Shown: positions 43,890 to 52,601, counted from the first letter of the stretch. The stretch: 64,000 bases of DNA from Nereida ignava (GCF_001049735.1 NZ_CVPC01000010.1:9659-73658), one strand, 5' to 3'. Notes: generated by a model from the sequence alone, not told the origin. Numbers and translations: made by a program.

Positions 43890-45215
43890 TCAGAAACTGC
43901 AGAAATGCGTGTCACCATCGTGACCTGTTGGGGCCTCAAAATCCCCCGCCTCCGGTATCCGCCCGAATGCGATTTTGCCGCCAACGTATCCGCCCGGAAC
44001 AATGTCATGCACCCCGAGTGACAATGCTTTTCCGCCAAATCGTGACCGCATTTGATCCATCGTTTCACTAATCGTTTCCCACCGTGTGCGATCATCCGCA
44101 TCGTTGGAAAGCGTATCAAACAGATCACCTGTTAAATCAGCTTCCGCGTCCAGCCCGTGCAGCATAACTGAGACAGCGTGGGGGCTGAATGGCATCGTCC
44201 GGCGCGCCTCAGCCAGACCTTGCGCAAGGGTTTTGCGAAAGCTGTGATCGTCACGCGATGGGGCAAATTGCCCTTCCCAATTCCAACGTTGCGCCTGCAC
44301 GCTTTTTGCACGGGTTGAGCGCAAGCGTTGACTTCGCATGGAAAGGGTCAGCCTTGACGCGCGCAGATCTGTGCGCCGCAGCCGCCGCGCCGCACCTGCC
44401 AGTAATTGTCGTGTGCAATCTTCTACTTTGTCAGGGCTGCGCCATTCACGCGGCAGCACGCGGCTGTGTCCAAACATGCGCTTGCGTGTCGGGGCGCGCG
44501 GGGCGTGTGTGCCGTGCAGTTCTTGTAAAAACCGCTCACCTTCGACGTTGCCCCAAATTGCGCGCGCTTGTTTCGGCGCAAGGTGCCAAAGCCCCACAAA
44601 ATCAGTAACGCCCGCTGCGGCCAGTCGGGTAATCATACCGTCACCGACACCCGGCAACTTGGTCAACTTCAGATCGGCCAGCGCATCAGGCAGCATATCC
44701 AAATCCAACAAGAGCGTGCCATTTGGTTTATGCCGCTCCGCTGCGATTTTTGCCAAAAGCTCTGTCGAGGCCATCCCAATTGAACACGTCAACACAGGGC
44801 TAAACTCCCGCGCCAAGGCTGCCTTAATTCTTGCCGCCAACGCCAAACACTGCCGCGCTTCACTTGGCAACAACGCGCAGACAACCTCATCAATTGATCT
44901 GACGTCTTGGATCGGCACAATAGTTTCGATCACCTCAAGAATGCGGTTGTGCAACCGCACATAAACATCCGGGCGCGCCACAACGAATATCATATCAGGC
45001 ACCAAGGCCCGCGCATCGCGTGCTGCCATGTTGTTTTTTACGCCCATGGCCTTGGCCTCGCGACTGACTGCGATGCAGCCCGTATGAGCGGAATCCAACG
45101 CAACCACGCCAATAGGCTTACCGCGTAGTGCGGGGTTAAAATGCTGTTCGGCTGAAGCAAAAAAGCTGTCAAAATCCAGATATAGCCGCTCAGGAAGGCG
45201 CAGATTTTTTGACAT
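43890..45215 (-). CDS. Y-family DNA polymerase (DinB/Pol IV-like)
   Basis: Translesion DNA polymerase of 441 residues. The catalytic acids are Asp14 in YLDFDSFFASAEQ and Asp109-Glu110 in DVRSIDEVVC; Phe19 occupies the steric-gate position that excludes ribonucleotides. PVLTCSIGMASTELLAKIAAE and KLTKLPGVGDGMITRLAAAG (thumb helix-hairpin-helix) follow, then a C-terminal little-finger region. The sequence diverges from classical DinB (SREAKAMGVKNNM replaces the usual YEARKFGVRS block), so it may be a lineage-specific paralogue. The ATG at 45215 has AAAGGAGGG before it. No alphaproteobacterial LexA box (GTTC-N7-GTTC) was seen upstream, so SOS control is not evident. Confidence 0.9.
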   Translation of the reverse strand: MSKNLRLPERLYLDFDSFFASAEQHFNPALRGKPIGVVALDSAHTGCIAVSREAKAMGVKNNMAARDARALVPDMIFVVARPDVYVRLHNRILEVIETIVPIQDVRSIDEVVCALLPSEARQCLALAARIKAALAREFSPVLTCSIGMASTELLAKIAAERHKPNGTLLLDLDMLPDALADLKLTKLPGVGDGMITRLAAAGVTDFVGLWHLAPKQARAIWGNVEGERFLQELHGTHAPRAPTRKRMFGHSRVLPREWRSPDKVEDCTRQLLAGAARRLRRTDLRASRLTLSMRSQRLRSTRAKSVQAQRWNWEGQFAPSRDDHSFRKTLAQGLAEARRTMPFSPHAVSVMLHGLDAEADLTGDLFDTLSNDADDRTRWETISETMDQMRSRFGGKALSLGVHDIVPGGYVGGKIAFGRIPEAGDFEAPTGHDGDTHFCSF

Positions 45216-45234
45216 TTTTAACCCTCCTTTCAAG

Positions 45235-45283
45235 CCGGCCACAGCCAAAGATAATACCCGTACTCGCATTGCCCAGTGGCCGG
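45235..45283. repeat. Inverted repeat between polymerase and FolB-like genes
   Basis: CCGGCCAC (45235-45242) and GTGGCCGG (45276-45283) are perfect eight-base inverted arms with a 33-base spacer, within the 137 bases that separate the two divergent genes. Possibly an operator with separated half sites. Confidence 0.45.
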
Positions 45284-45352
45284 ACGTTGCCCCGTCCTCT
45301 GATCCTGCTACCTGCACGTTACCGAAATGCTTTTGCGAGGTTCAAACCAGAT

Positions 45353-45745
45353 ATGCCAGCGACCAGCACAATTGAATTGCGCGATATGATTTTGCCTACA
45401 CAGATTGGAACATACGGCCCTGATGATGTTGTGCCAGACCATCATTTGCTTGATCTGGCGTTATCCGTTGACGCAAGCCAAGTTCTGATCCCGAAGGATG
45501 ATATGGCCCATGTGTTTGACTATGATCCGATGGTCGCAGCAATCCATGACGTGGCGGGTACCGGCCACCGTGCGACGCAGGAGTGGCTGATCACTGAGAT
45601 TGCAGCGATTTGTGCATTCTACCCTGACATCAAAAGCGCCGAGATCTACCTGCGTAAATTTCCGGTATTTGAACAAAGCGGCACGCTTGGCTTGCGGCTT
45701 ACCCTTAACGAAGATGATTTAGCGAATATTCGTAATTCAAAGTGA
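45353..45745 (+). CDS. Dihydroneopterin aldolase-like protein (FolB family)
   Basis: Protein of 130 residues with the FolB/FolX tunnelling fold pattern: IELRDMILPTQIGTYG at the start, DMAHVFDYDPMVAAI, the central helix TQEWLITEIAAICAFYP and the lysine-containing strand AEIYLRKFPVFEQSG. FolB cleaves dihydroneopterin in folate synthesis, and FolX epimerises its triphosphate. The conserved early glutamate after IG is not clearly present (IGTYGPDDVVPDH), so the activity may differ. ATG at 45353 is chosen because the conserved part begins five codons later. It is divergent from the polymerase gene. No other folate gene is adjacent. Confidence 0.75.
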   Translation: MPATSTIELRDMILPTQIGTYGPDDVVPDHHLLDLALSVDASQVLIPKDDMAHVFDYDPMVAAIHDVAGTGHRATQEWLITEIAAICAFYPDIKSAEIYLRKFPVFEQSGTLGLRLTLNEDDLANIRNSK

Positions 45746-45804
45746 CGGACCGGCGTTGAACGTTAGATCAATACTCAACAGTTGTTCAGAAAGAGAGGCT
45801 TCAA

Positions 45805-46197
45805 GTGGATATCGTAACTCTGTTGCTAAGTGCTGTTTTATTCGGCGGCATGACGTTTTTCAGTTTTGGCTTCGCACCGGTGCTCTTCAAACAGCTTCCA
45901 GTGGCCCAAGTGCGCCCACTTTTGCGTGGGACATTTTCATACTACTATTTGGTTATCATTGTGCTGTCCGCTCTGTGCACTGCGGCGGCATTCCTAAACT
46001 CGGGTATCGCCGCAGCTTTGCTCGCCGTTATTTGCCTAAGTACAGTCTATGCGCGCCAAATACTGATGCCCCAAATCAACGCGGCAACAGACCGTGATGA
46101 TGAGGCTGCTTTCAAATGGCTGCACGGACTATCGGTTCTCATTCAGCTGGTCCAACTGGGGCTTGCGGGATGGGCGCTCGTGCTTCTCGGATCGTAA
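45805..46197 (+). CDS. DUF4149-like membrane protein
   Basis: Membrane protein of 130 residues with four hydrophobic segments. The N-terminal VLFGGMTFFSFGFAPVLFKQLP and the middle region YARQILMPQINAATD are the pattern of DUF4149, a widespread four-helix family of unknown function. The start is a GTG at 45805 with GAGAGG six bases before it. It lies 59 bases after the FolB-like gene and 48 bases before the DUF6880-like gene, all on the plus strand, so the three are probably co-transcribed. Confidence 0.78.
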   Translation: MDIVTLLLSAVLFGGMTFFSFGFAPVLFKQLPVAQVRPLLRGTFSYYYLVIIVLSALCTAAAFLNSGIAAALLAVICLSTVYARQILMPQINAATDRDDEAAFKWLHGLSVLIQLVQLGLAGWALVLLGS

Positions 46198-46245
46198 ACT
46201 CATAGCCGCCACTCCCCCAAAGCCGTCGAAAGTTCACCGCCCGCC

Positions 46246-47679
46246 ATGTCCAAGAAAACTCTTAACGCAGCTAATTTGACAGCACTCGGCGCTGATCGCC
46301 TTGCCGGGCTTTTAATGGAAGTCAGCACGGGAAGTGCGGATATCAAACGGCGACTGCGCATGGAGTTAAGCCATAACCTTGGCGCGTCTGAATTGGCCCA
46401 TGACGTTCGCAAGCGCCTTGCCGCCATCCGCAAATCCAAAGCGCGCGTGAGTTGGCGCAAGCGCAAGTCCCTTGTGGCGGACCTCAATACACAAGTCGCA
46501 ATGATCGTTGACAAAATCGCGCCGGATGACCCGGACACGGCGTTCGATCTTTTGTGGCAGTTCATCGAACTCGCGCCCTCGATCTATGCGCGGGCAGATG
46601 ACCGTCGTGGTGATATTGCCACCGCATTTCACGAAGCTCTTCAACATTTCGAAGACATTGGCCCCCGCACACAGATGGACAACATAGCGCTTGCCGACCG
46701 TGTTTGGGCAGCAGTTTCTGATAATATCTACGGCGAGTGGGACGACATCATTGGCCTGCTCGCCGAGACATTGGGCACAGACGGTCTTGCCGCCCTCAAA
46801 GAACGGATCGTGCAATTTGCAGACACCTCCAGTGAACAAACCGCGCCTGATCACGAAGCATTTGCCTTTTTGTGTGACCTAAGAGGCGGCAGTGACTACC
46901 GCACGTCACAACGCAGGGCGCTTGTTCAGAAATCCCTCCAAGAAATTGCAGAACTTAGCGGTGACACAGAAGGGTATATTGCACAGTTCACAGCGGCAGA
47001 CCTGCGGCGGAAATCCGTTGCAGCCGAAGTTGCGACCCTTAAAATTACCGACGGTCAGCCGGAAGAAGCGCTGGAAATCCTGACAAATGCCAACACCGAA
47101 TTTGACCCGTCTGCTCAAGATGCTTGGGACAGCGCCTATATCGCAGCGTTGTTGAAACTGGACCGAAAGACAGATGCGCAGACACACCGATGGGCGTGTT
47201 TTGAGACGCGGCTCAGCGGTGACCATCTGCGCAACTTCATGAAGGCGCTGCCGGATTTTGACGATGTAGACGCCGAAGACCGCGCGAGACAGGTTGTGTT
47301 AGCTTACCCCGACGCCCCACACGCATTGCACTTCTGCCTAACCTGGCCCGATTTGCACACAGCAGCACAGTTAGTCATCGCGCGGGCGGATGAATTCGAT
47401 GGCGACGACTATGAATTTTTGAACGTCGCAGCAGACACCTTGCATCAAAAGTACCCGTTAGCGGCCACAATATTGTTACGCGCAATGATCGATTTCGCAC
47501 TCATTGAAGGCCGCACATCACGTTACGGTCACATCGCAAACCATTTACGTGATTGTGAAATGCTCAGCCACGACATCTCGGACTATGGTGATTTACCAAC
47601 GCACGAAAGCTATGTCGCGACTTTGCGAACCGATCATTCAAGCAGATCGTCGTTCTGGGAGAAATACGAAGGCAGGTAG
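46246..47679 (+). CDS. DUF6880-like protein of unknown function
   Basis: Protein of 477 residues, soluble, without signal peptide. The start TLNAANLTALGADRLAGLLM and the following basic region with VRKRLAAIRKSKARVSW are characteristic of a family I know as DUF6880 in alphaproteobacteria; the remainder is alpha-helical, with a repeat-like (TPR/HEAT-type) spacing of LL/A residues. Members occur near nucleic-acid-related genes but have no established function. It ends 65 bases before the minus-strand tRNA-Ser gene. The ATG is at 46246; no strong Shine-Dalgarno is visible (CCGCCCGCC precedes), so translation may be coupled to the upstream gene. Confidence 0.72.
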   Translation: MSKKTLNAANLTALGADRLAGLLMEVSTGSADIKRRLRMELSHNLGASELAHDVRKRLAAIRKSKARVSWRKRKSLVADLNTQVAMIVDKIAPDDPDTAFDLLWQFIELAPSIYARADDRRGDIATAFHEALQHFEDIGPRTQMDNIALADRVWAAVSDNIYGEWDDIIGLLAETLGTDGLAALKERIVQFADTSSEQTAPDHEAFAFLCDLRGGSDYRTSQRRALVQKSLQEIAELSGDTEGYIAQFTAADLRRKSVAAEVATLKITDGQPEEALEILTNANTEFDPSAQDAWDSAYIAALLKLDRKTDAQTHRWACFETRLSGDHLRNFMKALPDFDDVDAEDRARQVVLAYPDAPHALHFCLTWPDLHTAAQLVIARADEFDGDDYEFLNVAADTLHQKYPLAATILLRAMIDFALIEGRTSRYGHIANHLRDCEMLSHDISDYGDLPTHESYVATLRTDHSSRSSFWEKYEGR

Positions 47680-47744
47680 TGTGGCCCCGTGGCTAACCCG
47701 CTGGACCACCAGACCAAAGTTATACGCCAAAATTATATGAGGTA

Positions 47745-47834
47745 TGGCGGAGACGAAGGGATTCGAACCCTCGAGACCCTTCCGGGCCTACTCCCTTAGC
47801 AGGGGAGCGCCTTCGACCACTCGGCCACGTCTCC
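47745..47834 (-). tRNA. tRNA-Ser (anticodon GCT)
   Basis: Ninety bases on the minus strand, beginning GGAGACGTGGCCGAGTGG and ending with the encoded CCA. The acceptor arms GGAGACG and CGTCTCC pair exactly; the anticodon stem CTCCC/GGGAG encloses CT-GCT-AA, reading serine AGC/AGU codons; a long variable arm (GGCCC..GGGTC type) is present as in class II tRNAs; the T loop is GGTTCGAATCC. It lies between the DUF6880-like gene and the fructokinase gene. Confidence 0.97.
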
Positions 47835-48019
47835 GCTGACCGTCCTAGCGGCAGGGGGGTGGGGAAACAAGGGGTAATTGCCAGATTATTGTCGCGCCGT
47901 GCAGAATTTAATGGGCGCGGAGCACATGCTGCAATCTTGCCCTTATGATACTGCGTTTACGCTTTGACCCTACCTGCAAAAGCAAGCTACTTAGCCACAA
48001 GCAATTAACAGGATGTGTC

Positions 48020-48955
48020 ATGATAATTTGTTGCGGCGAAGCGCTGATCGATATGGTTCCAGAAACGCTGGCAAGCGGCGAAAGCAGCTATGTGCCGCGC
48101 AGTGGTGGTGCAGTTTTCAACACGGCCGTCGCTATGGGCCGCCTCGGGATTGAATGTGCATTGGTGTCCGGCATTTCAAATGACCTGTTCGGCGAACAGT
48201 TGGTACAAGGCCTTGAACACAGCAATGTCGCAACCGATCACCTCATACGATCAGACCTACCCACGACTTTGGCGTTTGTGAAGCTGGTTAACGGTCATGC
48301 AAGCTACGCCTTTTACGACGAAAACACAGCTGGCCGGATGTTGACGCGTGCGGACGCTGTGACATTGCCCAAAGAATGCCACGCTCTGTATTTTGGGGGC
48401 ATCAGCCTCGCCACCCTGCCCTGTCAGGAATTTTATCTTGAGACGCTGGCGCAAAACTCCGAAGGCCGCGTGGTCATGATTGACCCGAACATCCGGCCCG
48501 CATTTATTGCCGATGAGATGCAGTACCGCGCAGTTTTGACCGATGCTTTTGAACGGGTCGATATCGTGAAGGTGTCTGACGAAGATCTTGACTGGATCGA
48601 CCAAAGTGACGCCACCCTTGAAGAAAAAGCGCGCGCGTTGCTCGGACGTGGTCCATCAGTTGTGATCATCACCCGAGGCGGAGATGGCGCGTTGATCTAT
48701 CTCAAGGGGTCCGATGCACCTGTTACTGTCGCAGCACAAAAAGTCACCGTGGCCGATACTGTTGGCGCGGGGGACTCGTTCAACGCAGGTTTCTTGGCCA
48801 ATCTTGAAGATAATGACCTGCTGACGCCTGAAAAAATTGCAAACCTATGCGCAGAGCAAGCACGCGAAGCTGCGCAGTTCGCCGCCTCAGTCGCGGCAAT
48901 TACGGTAACGCGCCAAGGGGCAAACCCGCCTTGGCGCGATGAATTGACCGCTTAA
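48020..48955 (+). CDS. PfkB-family carbohydrate kinase (fructokinase)
   Basis: Sugar kinase of 311 residues with the ribokinase fold: CCGEALIDMVP and GGAVFNTAVAMGRLG at the N-terminus, IDPNIRPAF, and the ATP/catalytic motif DTVGAGDSFNAGF, whose aspartate is the base. The pattern fits fructokinases, though 2-keto-3-deoxygluconate kinase is a possible alternative. The ATG at 48020 has AGGA six bases upstream; an extension to 47945 has no ribosome site. It converges with ychF, and the two stop codons overlap in the palindrome TTAA (48952-48955). Confidence 0.9.
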   Translation: MIICCGEALIDMVPETLASGESSYVPRSGGAVFNTAVAMGRLGIECALVSGISNDLFGEQLVQGLEHSNVATDHLIRSDLPTTLAFVKLVNGHASYAFYDENTAGRMLTRADAVTLPKECHALYFGGISLATLPCQEFYLETLAQNSEGRVVMIDPNIRPAFIADEMQYRAVLTDAFERVDIVKVSDEDLDWIDQSDATLEEKARALLGRGPSVVIITRGGDGALIYLKGSDAPVTVAAQKVTVADTVGAGDSFNAGFLANLEDNDLLTPEKIANLCAEQAREAAQFAASVAAITVTRQGANPPWRDELTA

Positions 48956-50049
48956 GTGTTAAACAAGAAGTGAAGGACATCGCCGTCTTTGACGGTGTAG
49001 CCCTTCCCTTCAGCGCGCATCTTGCCCGCCTCTTTACAGGGCTGTTCCCCGCCCAAGGCGACAAAGTCTTCATAGGCGATTGTTTCTGCGCGAATGAACC
49101 CTTTCTCGAAGTCACCGTGGATAACGCCAGCGGCTTTGGGCGCTGATGTACCCGCTTTGATGGTCCAAGCGCGCGCTTCTTTTGGGCCGACTGTGAAATA
49201 TGTCTCAAGGTGCAGTAACTCGTAGCCCGCGCGGATCAAACGGTCGAGACCCGCTTCGGCAAGCCCCATTTCGTCAAGGAACATCGCCGCTTCATCTGCG
49301 TCAAGCTGGCTGATTTCTTCCTCAATCTGGGCTGAAATAACAACATGGCTGTTACCTTGGGCAGCTGCCATTTCGGCCACTTTGGCAGAGTGGGCGTTGC
49401 CCTCAACACTCTCGGCCTCGCCCACATTGCACACATAAAGCACAGGTTTTGTGGTCAGCAACTGCAACAGCTTCCATGCTTTTGCATCGTCTTCATCCAC
49501 CTCAACCACACGCAGTGGTTTCCCGTTTTCAAGACACTCTGCCGCGACTTTCAAAAGGCGCTCTTGCTGGACAGCTTCTTTATCACCGCCACGCACTTTT
49601 CGGGTAATGTTTTGTAGACGTTTCTCAATGCTTTCCATATCGGCAAGCATCAGTTCTGTCTCAATAGTTTCTGCATCCGCCACCGGATCAACGCGCCCTT
49701 CAACGTGGGTCACGTCACCGTCCTCAAAACAGCGCAGCACATGGGCAATCGCGTCAACTTCACGGATGTTGGCCAAGAACTGGTTGCCCAACCCCTCACC
49801 TTTTGAGGCGCCTTTCACCAAACCGGCGATGTCCACAAAGGTCATACGGGTCGGGATAATTTCCTTGGAACTGGCAATTGCGGCAAGCTTATCAAGGCGT
49901 GCATCGGGCACGCCAACTTCACCCACGTTCGGCTCAATCGTGCAAAACGGGAAGTTCGCAGCCTGAGCCGCAGCCGTTTTGGTCAACGCATTAAAAAGTG
50001 TGGATTTCCCGACGTTCGGCAATCCAACAATACCCATCTTAAAGCCCAT
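48952..50049 (-). CDS. ychF: Redox-regulated ATPase YchF (Obg-like)
   Basis: Universal Obg-family P-loop protein of 365 residues that binds the ribosome and prefers ATP. G1 is GIVGLPNVGKSTLF, G3 is FVDIAGLVKGASKGEGLGNQ, and a C-terminal TGS-like domain ends with GKGYTVKDGDVLHFLFN. The ATG at 50049 is preferred since GGAG lies seven bases before it; an ATG five codons upstream is possible. The convergent fructokinase gene overlaps its stop by four bases. Confidence 0.97.
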   Translation of the reverse strand: MGFKMGIVGLPNVGKSTLFNALTKTAAAQAANFPFCTIEPNVGEVGVPDARLDKLAAIASSKEIIPTRMTFVDIAGLVKGASKGEGLGNQFLANIREVDAIAHVLRCFEDGDVTHVEGRVDPVADAETIETELMLADMESIEKRLQNITRKVRGGDKEAVQQERLLKVAAECLENGKPLRVVEVDEDDAKAWKLLQLLTTKPVLYVCNVGEAESVEGNAHSAKVAEMAAAQGNSHVVISAQIEEEISQLDADEAAMFLDEMGLAEAGLDRLIRAGYELLHLETYFTVGPKEARAWTIKAGTSAPKAAGVIHGDFEKGFIRAETIAYEDFVALGGEQPCKEAGKMRAEGKGYTVKDGDVLHFLFNT

Positions 50050-50104
50050 AGCGGCGCTCCTCATGTCACAGTTGAAAGCGGCTTACCCCGCAAGCGGGCG
50101 CACT

Positions 50105-50641
50105 TCAAGCGTGCCGCCACGCTCCAATCTCAAGGCCATCAACTGTCCAGTCACCCACGCTATGACGCACAAGACGCAGACACGGCAAACCAACGTGAGC
50201 GGTCATGCGGCGTACTTGGCGATTGCGCCCTTCGGTGATGGTCAATTTGATCCACGTATCGGGTATCGATTTGCGTACACGGATCGGTGGCACACGGGGC
50301 CAGATTTCGGGCTCAAACACCTCAACTTTCGCCGGACGGGTCGGCCCGTCCTTCAGGGTGACACCGGCGCGCAAGGCATCAAGCTGTTCGGGCGTTGGCG
50401 TGCCCTCAACCTGTGCCCAGTATGTTTTGGGGGTCTTGCTGCGCGGCTGTGTCAAACGCGCCTGCAAACGCCCATCATCCGTCAGCACCATCAAACCCTC
50501 GCTATCACGGTCCAAACGGCCAGCAGGATAAACGGCGGGTACATCAATATAATCAGACAGAGTTGCACGCGGACTTGGGGACTTCAGGTCCGTAAACTGT
50601 GAAAGCACATCAAAAGGCTTATTAAACAAGATGATCGCCAT
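50105..50641 (-). CDS. rluE: Ribosomal large subunit pseudouridine synthase, RluE-like
   Basis: RsuA-family pseudouridine synthase of 178 residues without the N-terminal S4 domain, as in RluE, which modifies 23S rRNA at U2457 (E. coli numbering). The catalytic aspartate is in [32 protein letters not shown] and [21 protein letters not shown] are further family signatures. It lies 55 bases upstream of ychF on the same strand, so it may share its transcript. RluB/RluF would be longer and carry S4, which is missing here. Confidence 0.9.
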   Translation of the reverse strand: MAIILFNKPFDVLSQFTDLKSPSPRATLSDYIDVPAVYPAGRLDRDSEGLMVLTDDGRLQARLTQPRSKTPKTYWAQVEGTPTPEQLDALRAGVTLKDGPTRPAKVEVFEPEIWPRVPPIRVRKSIPDTWIKLTITEGRNRQVRRMTAHVGLPCLRLVRHSVGDWTVDGLEIGAWRHA

Positions 50642-50780
50642 GACATTTCCGCCGCGTTTCTGCTTGAGCTAAATCCGTTCCATACTTAGCTGCCCCGCCC
50701 CGTCAGCGAAAGCAACAATCGCTTGCCTGAGTTTGGCGCCGTTGGTAATCATTGTTTACCAATTTTACGCGGAGCGAGCT

Positions 50781-51950
50781 ATGGCTGTGATCACCAACAT
50801 CGGCGACCTGAAGAAAATCCACGAGCGCCGTGTGCCGCGCATGTTCTACGATTACGCTGAATCTGGCAGCTGGACCGAGCAAACGTTCCGCGAAAACACT
50901 ACTGATTTTGACCAAATCCGCCTGCGCCAACGTGTGGCTGTTGATATGACAGGCCGCAGCACTTCAAGCACGATGGTAGGCCAGGATGTAGCTATGCCCG
51001 TCGCGCTTGCCCCCGTGGGTCTGACTGGCATGCAACACGCAGACGGCGAGATTAAAGCCGCCCGTGCTGCCGAAAAATTCGGCGTGCCATACACACTGTC
51101 GACGATGTCCATCAACAGCATCGAAGATGTCGCCGAGGCCACAACCGCGCCGTTTTGGTTCCAGCTTTATACGATGAAAGACGAGGACTATGTGGACCGG
51201 CTAATCGCCCGCGCGAATGCTGCAAAATGCTCGGCACTTGTGATTACCCTTGATCTGCAAATCTTGGGTCAGCGTCACAAGGACCTCAAAAACGGGCTAT
51301 CTGCACCGCCCAAACTGACCGCCAAAACCATAGCGAACCTTGCGACCAAATGGGGCTGGGGTATTGAGATGCTAAGCGCCAAACGTCGTAACTTTGGCAA
51401 TATCGTCGGGCACGTCGAAGGCATCAGCGATACGTCATCGCTCAGCTCGTGGACTGCCGAACAGTTTGATCCCGCACTAGACTGGTCAAAAGTCGCCAAG
51501 CTGATTGAAAAATGGGACGGCAAGACAATCCTGAAGGGTATTCTTGACGCAGAGGACGCCAAAATGGCCGTCAAAGTTGGGGCAGATGCAATCGTCGTTT
51601 CAAACCACGGCGGCCGTCAGCTTGATGGTGCGTTGTCCTCCATTCGTGTGCTTCCCAGCATCATGCAGGCCGTCGGCGGAGAGATCGAAGTGATGCTTGA
51701 TAGCGGCATCCGCTCGGGTCAGGACGTGCTTAAAGCAATCGCGCTTGGCGCGTCAGGCACGATGATTGGACGGGCATATATTTATGGGCTCGGCGCAATG
51801 GGGCAGCAAGGCGTGACCATGGCACTGGACGTGATCCGCAAGGAACTAGACACCACCATGGCGCTATGCGGGCGGCGGACCATTGATGAGTTGGACCGCG
51901 ATATCTTGCTTGTTCCCGAAGGCTTTGAAGGCGTTTGGCAACAAAACTGA
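50781..51950 (+). CDS. lldD: FMN-dependent alpha-hydroxy-acid dehydrogenase (L-lactate dehydrogenase, LldD type)
   Basis: Flavin enzyme of 389 residues oxidising L-lactate (or another 2-hydroxy acid) to the 2-oxo acid with quinone as acceptor. ALAPVGLTGMQHADGE, FQLYTMKD, the lysine in KTILKGILDAEDA, the catalytic histidine in VVSNHGGRQLDG and DSGIRSGQDVLKA are diagnostic. The ATG at 50781 has GGAG six bases upstream; an extension to 50733 is unlikely. A small GNRA hairpin follows the stop at 51959-51980. Substrate might also be glycolate or mandelate, but lactate is the common case in this group. Confidence 0.92.
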   Translation: MAVITNIGDLKKIHERRVPRMFYDYAESGSWTEQTFRENTTDFDQIRLRQRVAVDMTGRSTSSTMVGQDVAMPVALAPVGLTGMQHADGEIKAARAAEKFGVPYTLSTMSINSIEDVAEATTAPFWFQLYTMKDEDYVDRLIARANAAKCSALVITLDLQILGQRHKDLKNGLSAPPKLTAKTIANLATKWGWGIEMLSAKRRNFGNIVGHVEGISDTSSLSSWTAEQFDPALDWSKVAKLIEKWDGKTILKGILDAEDAKMAVKVGADAIVVSNHGGRQLDGALSSIRVLPSIMQAVGGEIEVMLDSGIRSGQDVLKAIALGASGTMIGRAYIYGLGAMGQQGVTMALDVIRKELDTTMALCGRRTIDELDRDILLVPEGFEGVWQQN

Positions 51951-51958
51951 TCACTGGC

Positions 51959-51980
51959 CTAGCCCGTGCAAACGGGCTAG
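51959..51980 (+). terminator. Hairpin after lldD
   Basis: CTAGCCCGT (51959-51967) pairs with ACGGGCTAG (51972-51980) around a GCAA tetraloop, eight bases after the lldD stop and nine before the next gene. The following CTTTGCC is only weakly T-rich, so termination may be partial. Confidence 0.6.
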
Positions 51981-51989
51981 CTTTGCCAC

Positions 51990-52601
51990 ATGTTGATATT
52001 GTCCCAAAATGGTCTGGTCTATCTGGCAACGCCCAAAACGGGCTCAACCGCGGTTGAACAGACTTTGGGCAATCTCGCAGACATTCGGTTCAGCAGACGC
52101 CGCAAACACCAGAACGCACGCTTTTATCATAACCGCGTCGCACCCTTTTTGAAGGCCTCGCTCAACGAGACGAACGAAGTGATCGCCGTGATCCGCGAGC
52201 CGATGGACTGGCTGCGCAGTTGGTATCGGTACCGCGTGCGCCTGCCCAAAGATAACCCACGCTCGACCGATGGGGTATCGTTCCATGATTTTGCCAGCGC
52301 AGCTTTGCAAAACCCGCAACCGCCCCTCGGTGCCGTTGGCAGGCAGTTCAACTTCCTAAGCGCAGATGACGGGACCGTGCTTGTGGATCATCTTTTTGCC
52401 TACGAAGAACAGCCGGTTCTGCGACGGTTTCTAGATGAGCGTTTTGAGACCAGCTTGAATTTCCCAACTGTGAATGTGTCGCGTCCGCTACTGATTGAAG
52501 AAATACCCCAGACCGAGGCAGACGTGCGCGCAGCGTGGCCAGAGGATTTCGCCCTTTACGATCAGGTGATGGCAGCTGGTGGGCATCTGCGCTGCAGGTG
52601 A
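51990..52601 (+). CDS. Sulfotransferase-family protein (second)
   Basis: Protein of 203 residues with the P-loop sulfotransferase pattern: VYLATPKTGSTAVEQTL near the N-terminus for the PAPS 5'-phosphosulfate and VIAVIREPMDWLRSWYRYR around residue 65-82 for the 3'-phosphate. It is shorter than and only distantly similar to the protein at 10186-10818. Such proteins in Rhodobacterales usually have no known acceptor. It follows lldD by 39 bases across a small hairpin, so read-through expression is possible. It converges with the MFS gene. Confidence 0.78.
   Translation: MLILSQNGLVYLATPKTGSTAVEQTLGNLADIRFSRRRKHQNARFYHNRVAPFLKASLNETNEVIAVIREPMDWLRSWYRYRVRLPKDNPRSTDGVSFHDFASAALQNPQPPLGAVGRQFNFLSADDGTVLVDHLFAYEEQPVLRRFLDERFETSLNFPTVNVSRPLLIEEIPQTEADVRAAWPEDFALYDQVMAAGGHLRCR

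Noticed and set aside
35000-45800. Prophage or conjugative island
   Set aside because: The region has accessory genes and uneven base composition, but no phage structural, integrase, relaxase or transposase gene.
47680-48019. Attachment site or integrative element at tRNA-Ser
   Set aside because: No integrase gene and no duplicated tRNA 3' end were seen on either side.
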